Positions 18,399 through 26,745 of a stretch of DNA of 64,000 nucleotides are shown piece by piece. Numbering within the stretch: position 1 is the first letter of the stretch; the number at the start of each line of letters is the position of its first letter. The stretch lies in contig JACRLZ010000004.1 of NCBI GenBank assembly GCA_016235125.1, positions 1 through 64,000 on the forward strand, given 5' to 3'. The notes below the pieces were generated by a model. That model was not told where the DNA came from. It searched no databases and saw only the letters and a list, made by a program, of their open reading frames with translations. The position numbers were made by a program, and so were the translations under genes. The stretch comes from Sphingobacteriales bacterium. Lineage in GTDB: Bacteria; Bacteroidota; Bacteroidia; Chitinophagales; Chitinophagaceae.

Positions 18399-18421
18399 TT
18401 TCAACAATTCAACTTCATAAT

Positions 18422-20080
18422 ATGAACAGAAGTTTTCTTCTATTGACATTATTCCTGCCATTTTTTTCTTACTCACAAAAGGAAACGGCTGATAAAATAT
18501 ACATCAATGCAAAAATCTGGACAGCTGATGATAGCATGCCATGGGCCGAGGCAATAGCAATAAAAGACAACAAGATTATTTATACCGGAAAAAACTATGA
18601 ACAGTATAAAGGCAGCAATACAACTGTCACTGATCTGAAAAGTAAAATGGTTGTACCCGGTTTTATTGACAATCATACCCACTTTCTGAATGGCGGATAT
18701 AATCTTGCCGGGGTGCAACTGAGATATGCGAAGACCCCTGCTGACTTTATTCGTATCCTCAAAGAATTTTGTCTGCAACATCCTGATGACCGCTGGATAC
18801 AGGGTGGCGACTGGGATCATGAGAACTGGGGAGGTGAACTGCCCCGCAAAGAATGGATAGACTCTGTTACCGGTAATCATCCGTTGTTTGTAAACCGTTA
18901 TGATGGTCATATGGCTTTTGCGAATTCAAAAGCATTGCAACTAGCTGGTATCACAAAAGAAACCAAAGTGCCAGCAGGTGGTGAAATTGTGAAAGACGAA
19001 AACGGGGAACCTACCGGTGTATTGAAAGATGATGTAATGGGCTTTATGTATAGGGTTATACCCGCAGATTCAGAATCGGAAATGGATGAATACTTCCGTG
19101 CAGCTACAGAATATGCATTGTCCAATGGAGTGTCGCAGGTACATGATATGGGAAGCTATGGTGGTTGGATCGATCTCGGAGTTTATAAAAAAGCATATAA
19201 AGAAAACAGGTTGCCATTACGCATTTATTCATTTATTGCCCTTGGCAGATGGAAAGCAATTGATTCTGTTTGCAGAAAAGATGGCCGTGGTGATGATATG
19301 CTTCGTTGGGGAGGCATGAAAGGTTTTGTAGATGGTTCATTAGGTTCCACCACTGCCTGGTTTTATCAACCTTATCTTGATGCACCGGGTAAAACCGGTC
19401 TGCAGGTAACAGATACTGCTACATTGCAAAAATGGGTGCTTGCCGCAGATTCCTGTGGCCTGCATGTGGCTGTTCATGCTATTGGCGACAGGGCCAATGA
19501 TTTTATTTTAAATGTATTTGCAGAAGCTGTAAAGAAAAGCCCGGGTAAAGATCATCGTTTCCGGATTGAACATGCACAGCATTTAACCCGGCAGGCCATT
19601 TTAAAATTCTCTGAACTAAAAGTAATTCCTTCCATGCAGCCTTATCATGCTATTGATGATGGCAAATGGGCATACAAAAGATTAGATGATGCAAGATTAA
19701 AAGGAACCTATGCTTTTAAAAGTTTGCTGGACGCAAAAGCTGGTCTCACATTTGGTTCTGATTGGCCCGTGGCACCTGCCACACCACTCGAAGGAATTTA
19801 TGCCGCCGTTACAAGAAGAACATTGGATGATAAAAATCCAAATGGCTGGTATCTTGAACAAAAAATTTCTGTGGAGCAAGCATTAAAATGTTACACCGTT
19901 AATAATGCTTACGCCGGTTTCCAGGAAAACAAACTGGGAATACTCAAAAAAGGAATGCTGGCCGATTTTGTGGTGCTGAGTGAAAACCTTTTTGAAATAA
20001 CGCCGGAGAAAATAAAGGACGTCAAAGTGCTAAGAACGGTGGTTGATGGAAAAGAAGTCTATTCAAAAATAGATCAGTAA
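18422..20080 (+). CDS. Exported amidohydrolase, YtcJ-like (Amidohydro_3)
   Basis: 552 residues with a signal peptide (MNRSFLLLTLFLPFFSYSQ). The metal-binding amidohydrolase motifs are present: GFIDNHTHFL (about residue 80), AVHAIGDRAND (about 350), RIEHAQHL (about 382), and FGSDWPVAP (about 445). The family hydrolyses amide or ester-type bonds, and the physiological substrate is usually unknown. Export to the periplasm is inferred from the leader. Its 3' end overlaps the convergent lipid kinase gene by 7 bp. No operon partner is seen. Confidence 0.9.
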   Translation: MNRSFLLLTLFLPFFSYSQKETADKIYINAKIWTADDSMPWAEAIAIKDNKIIYTGKNYEQYKGSNTTVTDLKSKMVVPGFIDNHTHFLNGGYNLAGVQLRYAKTPADFIRILKEFCLQHPDDRWIQGGDWDHENWGGELPRKEWIDSVTGNHPLFVNRYDGHMAFANSKALQLAGITKETKVPAGGEIVKDENGEPTGVLKDDVMGFMYRVIPADSESEMDEYFRAATEYALSNGVSQVHDMGSYGGWIDLGVYKKAYKENRLPLRIYSFIALGRWKAIDSVCRKDGRGDDMLRWGGMKGFVDGSLGSTTAWFYQPYLDAPGKTGLQVTDTATLQKWVLAADSCGLHVAVHAIGDRANDFILNVFAEAVKKSPGKDHRFRIEHAQHLTRQAILKFSELKVIPSMQPYHAIDDGKWAYKRLDDARLKGTYAFKSLLDAKAGLTFGSDWPVAPATPLEGIYAAVTRRTLDDKNPNGWYLEQKISVEQALKCYTVNNAYAGFQENKLGILKKGMLADFVVLSENLFEITPEKIKDVKVLRTVVDGKEVYSKIDQ

Positions 20081-20928
20081 CGAAACAAAAGTTTCCCTGG
20101 CAATATTTCAATCTCCATTTTATTGGCAGAATAAAACTCGCCATCTAAATGTGCCTGCATCGGCTGTTCACTTTCGATAATAACTTTCTTTGTCTTGAAA
20201 TGATAACAAAATGATTTTTGAAGATGTTTGCCTTTTTCGATTACCGGTAAATATCTTAACCGCATGAAGGGGTGAAGCTTGTTAACCATCACAACATCAA
20301 GCCAGCCATCATCAATGGCAGAAACAGGTGCTATATGAAAACCTCCTCCCGCCCTTTGCCCATTGGCTACATCTATTATCAGTTTCTTGCCTTCGCCTGA
20401 ATACTTTTCTGCCGTTATTGCATAGTGCTTTGAGCGGTAAGAGAATATTTTTTTAAGAATAGTAACCAGGAAAGAAGTTTTTCCTAATACCTTTTTCTTA
20501 CCCGTGAGGCCTAAGGCTACAGCGCCTTCAAAACCAATCCCGACTCCGTTGATAAAATATTTTTCGTTGCACTTACCAACATCAACACGCCTCGGCTCAC
20601 CCGTTAAAGCTGTTTCCAGCTGCTCTTCAAAAGTTTTCTTTCCATATAATAACCAATGAACATCATTACCTGTACCGCCATTGAAGATCACCAAAGGCAG
20701 TTTTATATCCGGGTAATGGTTGATAAAATAATTAAGGGTGCCATCACCGCCGACAATCCATAAATCGGTGAAACCAATAAAGTTAGGGGGCCAGTTTCCA
20801 ATAAATAAGGAGTGAAGAATTTCCTTGCCCGATAATTGCAATGAAAGTCTTTCTGCTAAAAATTCTGCCCGTTCTGCCCCTGCCAGCCGGTTACAGACAA
20901 TGGCGATATTTTTTGAAAATGATAACAA
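20074..20928 (-). CDS. Diacylglycerol kinase-type lipid kinase
   Basis: About 284 residues if started at the TTG at 20928. The kinase motif WIVGGDGTLNYFINHY and the LVIFNGGTGNDVHW segment show the DAGK catalytic domain, with the C-terminal beta-sandwich (DVANGQRAGGGFHIAP, EILPGKLLFRY) after it. The homologous region begins right after the TTG (FSKNIAIVCNRLAG). The ATG-initiated frame to 21048 would read through the terminator hairpin of the upstream macroglobulin gene and overlap its end. It phosphorylates a lipid such as diacylglycerol; exact substrate unknown. The exact start is uncertain. Confidence 0.85.
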   Translation of the reverse strand: MLSFSKNIAIVCNRLAGAERAEFLAERLSLQLSGKEILHSLFIGNWPPNFIGFTDLWIVGGDGTLNYFINHYPDIKLPLVIFNGGTGNDVHWLLYGKKTFEEQLETALTGEPRRVDVGKCNEKYFINGVGIGFEGAVALGLTGKKKVLGKTSFLVTILKKIFSYRSKHYAITAEKYSGEGKKLIIDVANGQRAGGGFHIAPVSAIDDGWLDVVMVNKLHPFMRLRYLPVIEKGKHLQKSFCYHFKTKKVIIESEQPMQAHLDGEFYSANKMEIEILPGKLLFRY

Positions 20929-20930
20929 AC

Positions 20931-20956
20931 TAAAAAGTCCTGCCGAAGCAGGACTT
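20931..20956 (-). terminator. Terminator of the alpha-2-macroglobulin gene
   Basis: Minus strand: AAGTCCTGC, a TTCG tetraloop, GCAGGACTT, then a short T run. It lies 22 bp after the stop codon at 20978 and directly before the TTG start of the lipid kinase. The extra-stable C(UUCG)G loop strengthens the call. Confidence 0.85.
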
Positions 20957-20977
20957 AAAGCTAAACTTTTATTTTTC

Positions 20978-23900
20978 TCACTGCACCACTCTGACCACCC
21001 CCGCCCCATTATAAGAATGATACTCCCCGTTATACATTGCATCCGCATTTACGGGGCCCATTTTATAATTACCGGGTGATACGGCACGGACAGCATAATA
21101 ATAAGTTTGTTTATTACTGTTTGCATCCACAAAGAAATGGATACGGTCATCTCTTACATCCAATGCGGTTGGTGTCATCGCATCTTTTATCCAGTCCATA
21201 CCCGGTATCTCTTTGGTTCTCGGGTTCTCAATTTCAAAACCGGCGGGTAACAGATCTGTGATTACTACATTCTCTATTGATGTATTGAAAGAACGTTCCA
21301 GAGAAATACCGATAATGATCAGATCATTTTGTTTAAATGTGTTTGATGTTATCAGTTTGCCATTCCTGTCATAAAAACGCTTTCTCACTTTCAGGTAACT
21401 GTCTTCTTCCTTATAGGCGCCACTGGTACTGATGCCTTCGGCCTGCCAGAAATAATACAGTCTTCCGTCTCCCTTTGTTGCAATCTCTATCGCCGGAACG
21501 GAGTTCCTGTCTCCGCCAAGAGCTTTCATATCGCCTCTCCATTCACCGCCGCTTACTTTGGCAATTGTTTTTCCACCTACAATTATTTCTGCTGTGGCTG
21601 TGGACTTATTGGCTGCTCTTGCATGTTTACCCAGCGCAAGAAAAGCAAATGCCCTTTCCTGTGTGCTTAACCACATTCTTGCTTTTAATTTATCAGCTAC
21701 ATGTTTCACCATCGTACCAATCTGTGCATTACCGGGGTCAACATCAATCAATGCATTCAACGCAATTGCCTCATCCCGCACATCAGAATAATAACTTCCT
21801 CCTGTTTGTGCCACAGACTCTTCACCACTGAACGAAGAAGGCAGCATGGCATTGAAGGATTTTTTATCTCCCGCTGTTGCATAAGCTGCGGCAAGGAGAT
21901 AGCGGCTGTCCAATGCAAGTAAGGATTGATTGGCCTTGTAATAATTCATGGCAGGTACATTCGTCCTTCCGGCCAGCGCCAGCACATATAAACCATAAGC
22001 CACTTCTTTCGGCGCTATCTTTTTATTCTGATCACGGTTGTAATAATAAGTGATGGTTTCCCTTGACTTCAGTTTGTTGTTGATATAGTTCAACATAGTT
22101 TCAAGCAAACTGTTGTCCATATCGAAACCGGCCTTTCTTGCTTCCAGTAAAAAATGGGCTGAATAAACAGTGGCCCACCAATCTTCCTTATCATAGCCAT
22201 CCCATAATGTAACAGCGCCGTTGTACAACTGGCGCATCTTAATCTTGCGGATAGCTTCCAGGATATTGCTGTTTGCATTCAGTTTATTCTGTTGCTTGTT
22301 CAGCATCATCAGGTCGGCCAGGTCGCCATAATATAATTGAGGAAATGCTGCTGATACGGTTTGCTCGGTGCAGCCATAAGGATATTGCACTAAATATCTC
22401 AGTTGATCGGCTAATTCCAGTGCAGGAGAACGGCTCACTACCAAACTATAGTTTACACTTCCCGGCATGAAATCGCTGAGTCCAATATTTATTTTTTGCG
22501 AATTACCTCCGGTAATCGATCCGGCGCCTGTTGATTTTTGCAAGGTGGATGGCGGACGAACAGAAATCTCTGTTGCATCGGTGAATTTCTCTCCCATTCC
22601 ACTTACGGTCACAATCACTTTTCCAATATTGATGGTTGGGTCTGCCACAATTTTAAATGTAGCTCTTCCTTCGCTTTTTGCAGCAAGACTTACCGACTGA
22701 CTGTTGCCACCGGCTATTTTCATCGGGCCTTCTACAGATATATTGGCTGTTACATTAGCAGATTTATCTGTTGTGTTGGTCAATGTCACCGGAACATTCA
22801 CGGTATCACCGGGGCTTAAGAATCTCGGCAAAGCTGTACTGACAACAATCGGATCAGCAACGGTCATCGTGTTATCAGCAGCGCCGAAACTCTGACCTTT
22901 ATAAGAAACAGCCATCAGTCTCAGCTCACCGCTGAACTGGGGAATATCAAATTCAAATGTTGCCTCGCCGCTTCCGTTTGCTTTTTTGATGCCTCCCCAA
23001 TAGCTTACCACTTTGATTCTTTTGGCAGGCATCGGGTTCATCCTTTTTTCCATCGCCATTTCGCCATCACCACCGGTGCTGCTCAATTTGGCTCTCACTT
23101 CAGCAAACAATAAAGGATACAGATCAAATGCTGAAACCTGTAATGCTTTCTTCTGATAGAAATAATCATAAGGATCAGGTGTTTTAAAATCACTGATCTG
23201 CAATACTCCATTATCTACAGCCGAAAGGGTTACATAACTTCCCGGCGCTGCCTTCACTGTTACTTTCTGGTGTGTTTTAGAACGAACACTTTTTACGGCC
23301 ACCACTTCTACAGGTATTTTCCTGCTTTTTTCTTCAACCGGTACACTCTTGAATCCGTGAGCAACGGTAAGCGGAATATCTGATACTTCATGAGGCTTAA
23401 TCAAAGTGGCGGTAATATAGACATTGGGAACATGATCACCCGTTAATTTAAGATCAAGGTCTGCCGTGCGGTTGCTTACATCCACATACTGGTGAGAGAT
23501 CACATGATCGGTTTCCATTGTCACCAGCATCCTTCCGCTGAATGGAGTTTTGAACAATGCCTTAACGCTTTCTCCGGTGGAATACGATTTTTTATCAATT
23601 TCAATCTCGATATTCCCTTCATTGTTTACTTCAAATGAAGTGTTGGTGGCTCCCCAGCTTCCGTAACTGTAAAAGCTGCGGCCTACATAACTGTTGGCGC
23701 CGGGACGATAAACTTTTACTTCATAATCGCCGGGACTTCTCGGCACATAAGTATAAACGGTATTGCTTCCAACACTGACCTGTTGCTCTATCATCAGCTT
23801 ATCTTCCTTTTGCGATTCATAACGGAAATAGCTGCCGCTTCTTACTAATACGGTTCTGTATTCATGTTTTATCACCTCTATCCTTGCTGTTGAATTGGTA

Positions 23901-26413
23901 GCATTCCCGTCTTTATTTACAGAAACGAGATTAAACTTCACCGGCTGATTCAGCGGATAATAATAAAACCAGTCCTGCTTGATGCCAAAGAACACATCCT
24001 GTGTAAAGACATTAATATTGCTTGCACGGCTTACCGGTCTTCCGGTTTCATCGAACACAGTTGTATAAAAATTTGTCTGTAATGCGCCCATATCAGCATA
24101 GGTCTCCGGTACTGTATATTCAATATTTGCATTGCCATCAGCATCAGTTGTGCCTTCTTTCACTTCTTTATCAAAAAATGTATTCTGGTTCGCAAGGCTG
24201 AAATCATATCCATCAAATTTTTCAGGTGAAAAATATTTCTGTTTTACCTGTATCTCTGTTTCATACTTACGGTTAGCGGCAGGTGGGCCAAAAAAGTTCA
24301 TCGCATTGATGGAAAGATTGGATGTTTCTCCCGGCCTCAGTGAAGTCTTATCCATCTTTACATTCACCCGGATACGGTCGGGAACAAATTCTTCCACTGA
24401 AAAATTCTTGGATGCCAGCAAAACATCTGTTGATGTATAAACCTCCAGTGTGTAGCTTCCTGTAATAGCTGCAGCAGCAATGTCAATACTGCCTTCCACC
24501 GAGCCTTCTTCATTCAGGCTTTTACGGAATGATTTCAGTTCTTTTCCATTCGGCATCAGGAATTTCATTTTCAGCGGCACATCGCCGGGGTTCTTCCATT
24601 GTGCATCCCGAAGTATGACAGAGAAATTGATTTTCTCTCCGGGACGATACACATCTCTTTCTGCATAAACAAAAGCATCAAAACCGGAAGGATTATTTCT
24701 TTTTCCTCCCACATCAAACCTGGATGTGTTCACTCTTGTATTGTTGAAAGGAAGATAATTGAAGTCATCATCTGTCTTGGCAATGATCATCGCCGGCTTG
24801 AATCCGCTAAAATCTTTTTTGCTGTAAGCAACTTCAGCCACTCCATCACTGTTAGTGGCAGCAGTACCAATAAGTTGGTTATTGGTGGAATAAACGGAAA
24901 CATTCACACCGTTTACTGCGTCAGCAGATTTGATGGAATTGGTAAACACATAGATTTTGTCAGTTCCTTCCTTTGCTATCAATCCGAGATCCGATAAAGA
25001 AATAAACCGGCTGTCCTTCACCCAATAATCTTCAGAAGAACGTATCACCACATGATACACTCCTTTAAAATCAGAAAGCCTGTCTTCAAACTGTGAAAAG
25101 TTCAATACCCTTCCTGCTCCGCTTTTTGGTAATGAACGGGTATCAATTTCTTTTTGATAAATAACATCGCCCAGCATGGCATCGCCTTCGCCGTAGCTAT
25201 CATAATAATAATCGCCTTCATAACCTTCATCGTAGCTGGCATATTGTGCCCCATTGCTTGTTTCTCTCGGAGAATAGCCATATCGCTGAGCCATCAAAAT
25301 ATTATTCTCATAAATTTTTGAAATGATGATCTTCACTTTTGGCACATTAGTAATGGCTACTTCAATATTCTGTCCTCCTTTTTTGGAGAGATAAACCGCT
25401 TTGCTGTTGGTAAAACTGATGCCGGCTTCCAGTTCGCCAAAAGCCACTCCTCCATTATAATCTTCCTTTAAAACGCCGCCAATTTTTCCACGAAGTCCTT
25501 TTGTGATCATCAGGGCATAACTTTTTTCCACATCAAACTTATCGCTGCGCAGGGTGAAGCCATAATCATTCAGTTCAACATTGTATGCCAGGTCGGGGTC
25601 AAGTTTTAAAAATGGTTTGACGCTTTCGCCGCTTAGCTGCTGACTGGTGGTAATTTTTACAACTCCCTCCATGCCGTCATGCTCTGATTCTACATTCTGT
25701 ATTGTAAGCACATAAGGCGAAGGAATGGTCATAACATTCTTTATTTCTTCAGAGGTGGATGTATTACCGCTTTCCGGTTTTAAACCTTTTTCAATAATGA
25801 TCTTTGCATCTATATCTTTATCTTCTGATTTCAGGCCGCTGATGCGGAATGAAATTTTATTATCGGTGGAAACAGTGATAAGGCTGAAATCAGTTTTCTT
25901 ACCATCCACTTCTATTTTTAATTTATCTTTCAGATCTTCAGGGTTCACCCGGTAGTTAAAAAATAAATCAATCTGCGGCACGGCTGAAGTACCGCTTTCC
26001 CCCATCCATATTACCTGGGAGTTATCCAATGTAAGGTCAGGAGTGTGGAAGCTGATCTTATCAGCATTTTTTACAGAATTGAATTTACTGTACTTCAATA
26101 CCGCATTTTTGATCTTTGCCTTATAAGTGGTGGCAGGGTTCAAAGGCTGCGAAGGTGAAAAGACCAGTTCATCAGGACTTTGCCAGCGAAACCGGCCGGG
26201 GATTTTTGGTTCAAAAGAGATATACTCAGTGGAATCCCATGCATTCAGCATGGAATCGGTGGCCAATGAATGGCTGAAACGGAATGTAAGATTTCCGAGC
26301 TGAGGCACTTCGCCTTTTGCATTGGTAAAAGAAAGGCTGATGGAATTCTTTTTGCAGGAGGCTAAAAAAATAGTTCCGGCTATCAGCGGAACCAGGTAGA
26401 GTTTGATACGCAT
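20978..26413 (-). CDS. Bacterial alpha-2-macroglobulin family lipoprotein
   Basis: 1811 residues. The signal peptide MRIKLYLVPLIAGTIFLASC carries a lipobox (LASC). MG-type domains run through the first 1100 residues, including an MG2-like segment (VYAERDVYRPGEKINFSVIL, about 580) and the start of the A2M domain (KRIKVVSYWGG, then TFEFDIPQFSGELRL, about 1145). The thioester motif is intact as YPYGCTEQ near residue 1347, followed by an alpha/alpha-toroid region. These proteins trap attacking proteases in the periplasm, covalently through the Cys-Gln thioester. It is divergent from pbpC, its usual partner in Proteobacteria. A Tyr/Gly/Asp-rich insert near residue 400 (EGYEGDYYYDSYGEGD) is odd. 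Confidence 0.93.
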   Translation of the reverse strand: MRIKLYLVPLIAGTIFLASCKKNSISLSFTNAKGEVPQLGNLTFRFSHSLATDSMLNAWDSTEYISFEPKIPGRFRWQSPDELVFSPSQPLNPATTYKAKIKNAVLKYSKFNSVKNADKISFHTPDLTLDNSQVIWMGESGTSAVPQIDLFFNYRVNPEDLKDKLKIEVDGKKTDFSLITVSTDNKISFRISGLKSEDKDIDAKIIIEKGLKPESGNTSTSEEIKNVMTIPSPYVLTIQNVESEHDGMEGVVKITTSQQLSGESVKPFLKLDPDLAYNVELNDYGFTLRSDKFDVEKSYALMITKGLRGKIGGVLKEDYNGGVAFGELEAGISFTNSKAVYLSKKGGQNIEVAITNVPKVKIIISKIYENNILMAQRYGYSPRETSNGAQYASYDEGYEGDYYYDSYGEGDAMLGDVIYQKEIDTRSLPKSGAGRVLNFSQFEDRLSDFKGVYHVVIRSSEDYWVKDSRFISLSDLGLIAKEGTDKIYVFTNSIKSADAVNGVNVSVYSTNNQLIGTAATNSDGVAEVAYSKKDFSGFKPAMIIAKTDDDFNYLPFNNTRVNTSRFDVGGKRNNPSGFDAFVYAERDVYRPGEKINFSVILRDAQWKNPGDVPLKMKFLMPNGKELKSFRKSLNEEGSVEGSIDIAAAAITGSYTLEVYTSTDVLLASKNFSVEEFVPDRIRVNVKMDKTSLRPGETSNLSINAMNFFGPPAANRKYETEIQVKQKYFSPEKFDGYDFSLANQNTFFDKEVKEGTTDADGNANIEYTVPETYADMGALQTNFYTTVFDETGRPVSRASNINVFTQDVFFGIKQDWFYYYPLNQPVKFNLVSVNKDGNATNSTARIEVIKHEYRTVLVRSGSYFRYESQKEDKLMIEQQVSVGSNTVYTYVPRSPGDYEVKVYRPGANSYVGRSFYSYGSWGATNTSFEVNNEGNIEIEIDKKSYSTGESVKALFKTPFSGRMLVTMETDHVISHQYVDVSNRTADLDLKLTGDHVPNVYITATLIKPHEVSDIPLTVAHGFKSVPVEEKSRKIPVEVVAVKSVRSKTHQKVTVKAAPGSYVTLSAVDNGVLQISDFKTPDPYDYFYQKKALQVSAFDLYPLLFAEVRAKLSSTGGDGEMAMEKRMNPMPAKRIKVVSYWGGIKKANGSGEATFEFDIPQFSGELRLMAVSYKGQSFGAADNTMTVADPIVVSTALPRFLSPGDTVNVPVTLTNTTDKSANVTANISVEGPMKIAGGNSQSVSLAAKSEGRATFKIVADPTINIGKVIVTVSGMGEKFTDATEISVRPPSTLQKSTGAGSITGGNSQKINIGLSDFMPGSVNYSLVVSRSPALELADQLRYLVQYPYGCTEQTVSAAFPQLYYGDLADLMMLNKQQNKLNANSNILEAIRKIKMRQLYNGAVTLWDGYDKEDWWATVYSAHFLLEARKAGFDMDNSLLETMLNYINNKLKSRETITYYYNRDQNKKIAPKEVAYGLYVLALAGRTNVPAMNYYKANQSLLALDSRYLLAAAYATAGDKKSFNAMLPSSFSGEESVAQTGGSYYSDVRDEAIALNALIDVDPGNAQIGTMVKHVADKLKARMWLSTQERAFAFLALGKHARAANKSTATAEIIVGGKTIAKVSGGEWRGDMKALGGDRNSVPAIEIATKGDGRLYYFWQAEGISTSGAYKEEDSYLKVRKRFYDRNGKLITSNTFKQNDLIIIGISLERSFNTSIENVVITDLLPAGFEIENPRTKEIPGMDWIKDAMTPTALDVRDDRIHFFVDANSNKQTYYYAVRAVSPGNYKMGPVNADAMYNGEYHSYNGAGVVRVVQ

Positions 26414-26745
26414 ATAAGTTTAGGTTAATGGTAATTATGGTGAGAAGATAAAGAAGTTTGATGACGAAAAAACTGATGATGAATCTTTTTTTTCAACACA
26501 GGTTCCAGCCATTGGCAGAAACAATAGAAATCATCTGTAAAATATTTAAGGAGGGATGTCCCGGGTGGGGCGGGACAGGTCTGACAGTTCCATAAAGGAA
26601 GAATAGAATTTGACAGGAAAGATACAGTTCATAAATGCGGAGTTGCAAATCCGGTTAGATAATTATTTGTTAAGTGCAGCAGGGGTAAAATCATTGCCTC
26701 TCATTTAAGCATCTTTGCTGATGCATGTACCCATAACTTTACACT
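26414..26745. other. Divergent intergenic region with a GC-rich palindrome
   Basis: This 332-bp gap separates the macroglobulin and pbpC starts. A palindrome at 26557-26577 (TGTCCCG / CGGGACA, 7-base G-rich loop) stands out in AT-rich surroundings. Near the pbpC start, TAACTTTA (26733-26740) resembles a minus-7 box with one mismatch. I see no gene in it. Confidence 0.6.

Noticed and set aside
22273..24997. Several plus-strand frames of 60-130 codons opposite the macroglobulin gene
   Set aside because: The minus-strand frame is continuous and shows clear domains; the plus frames are shadows.
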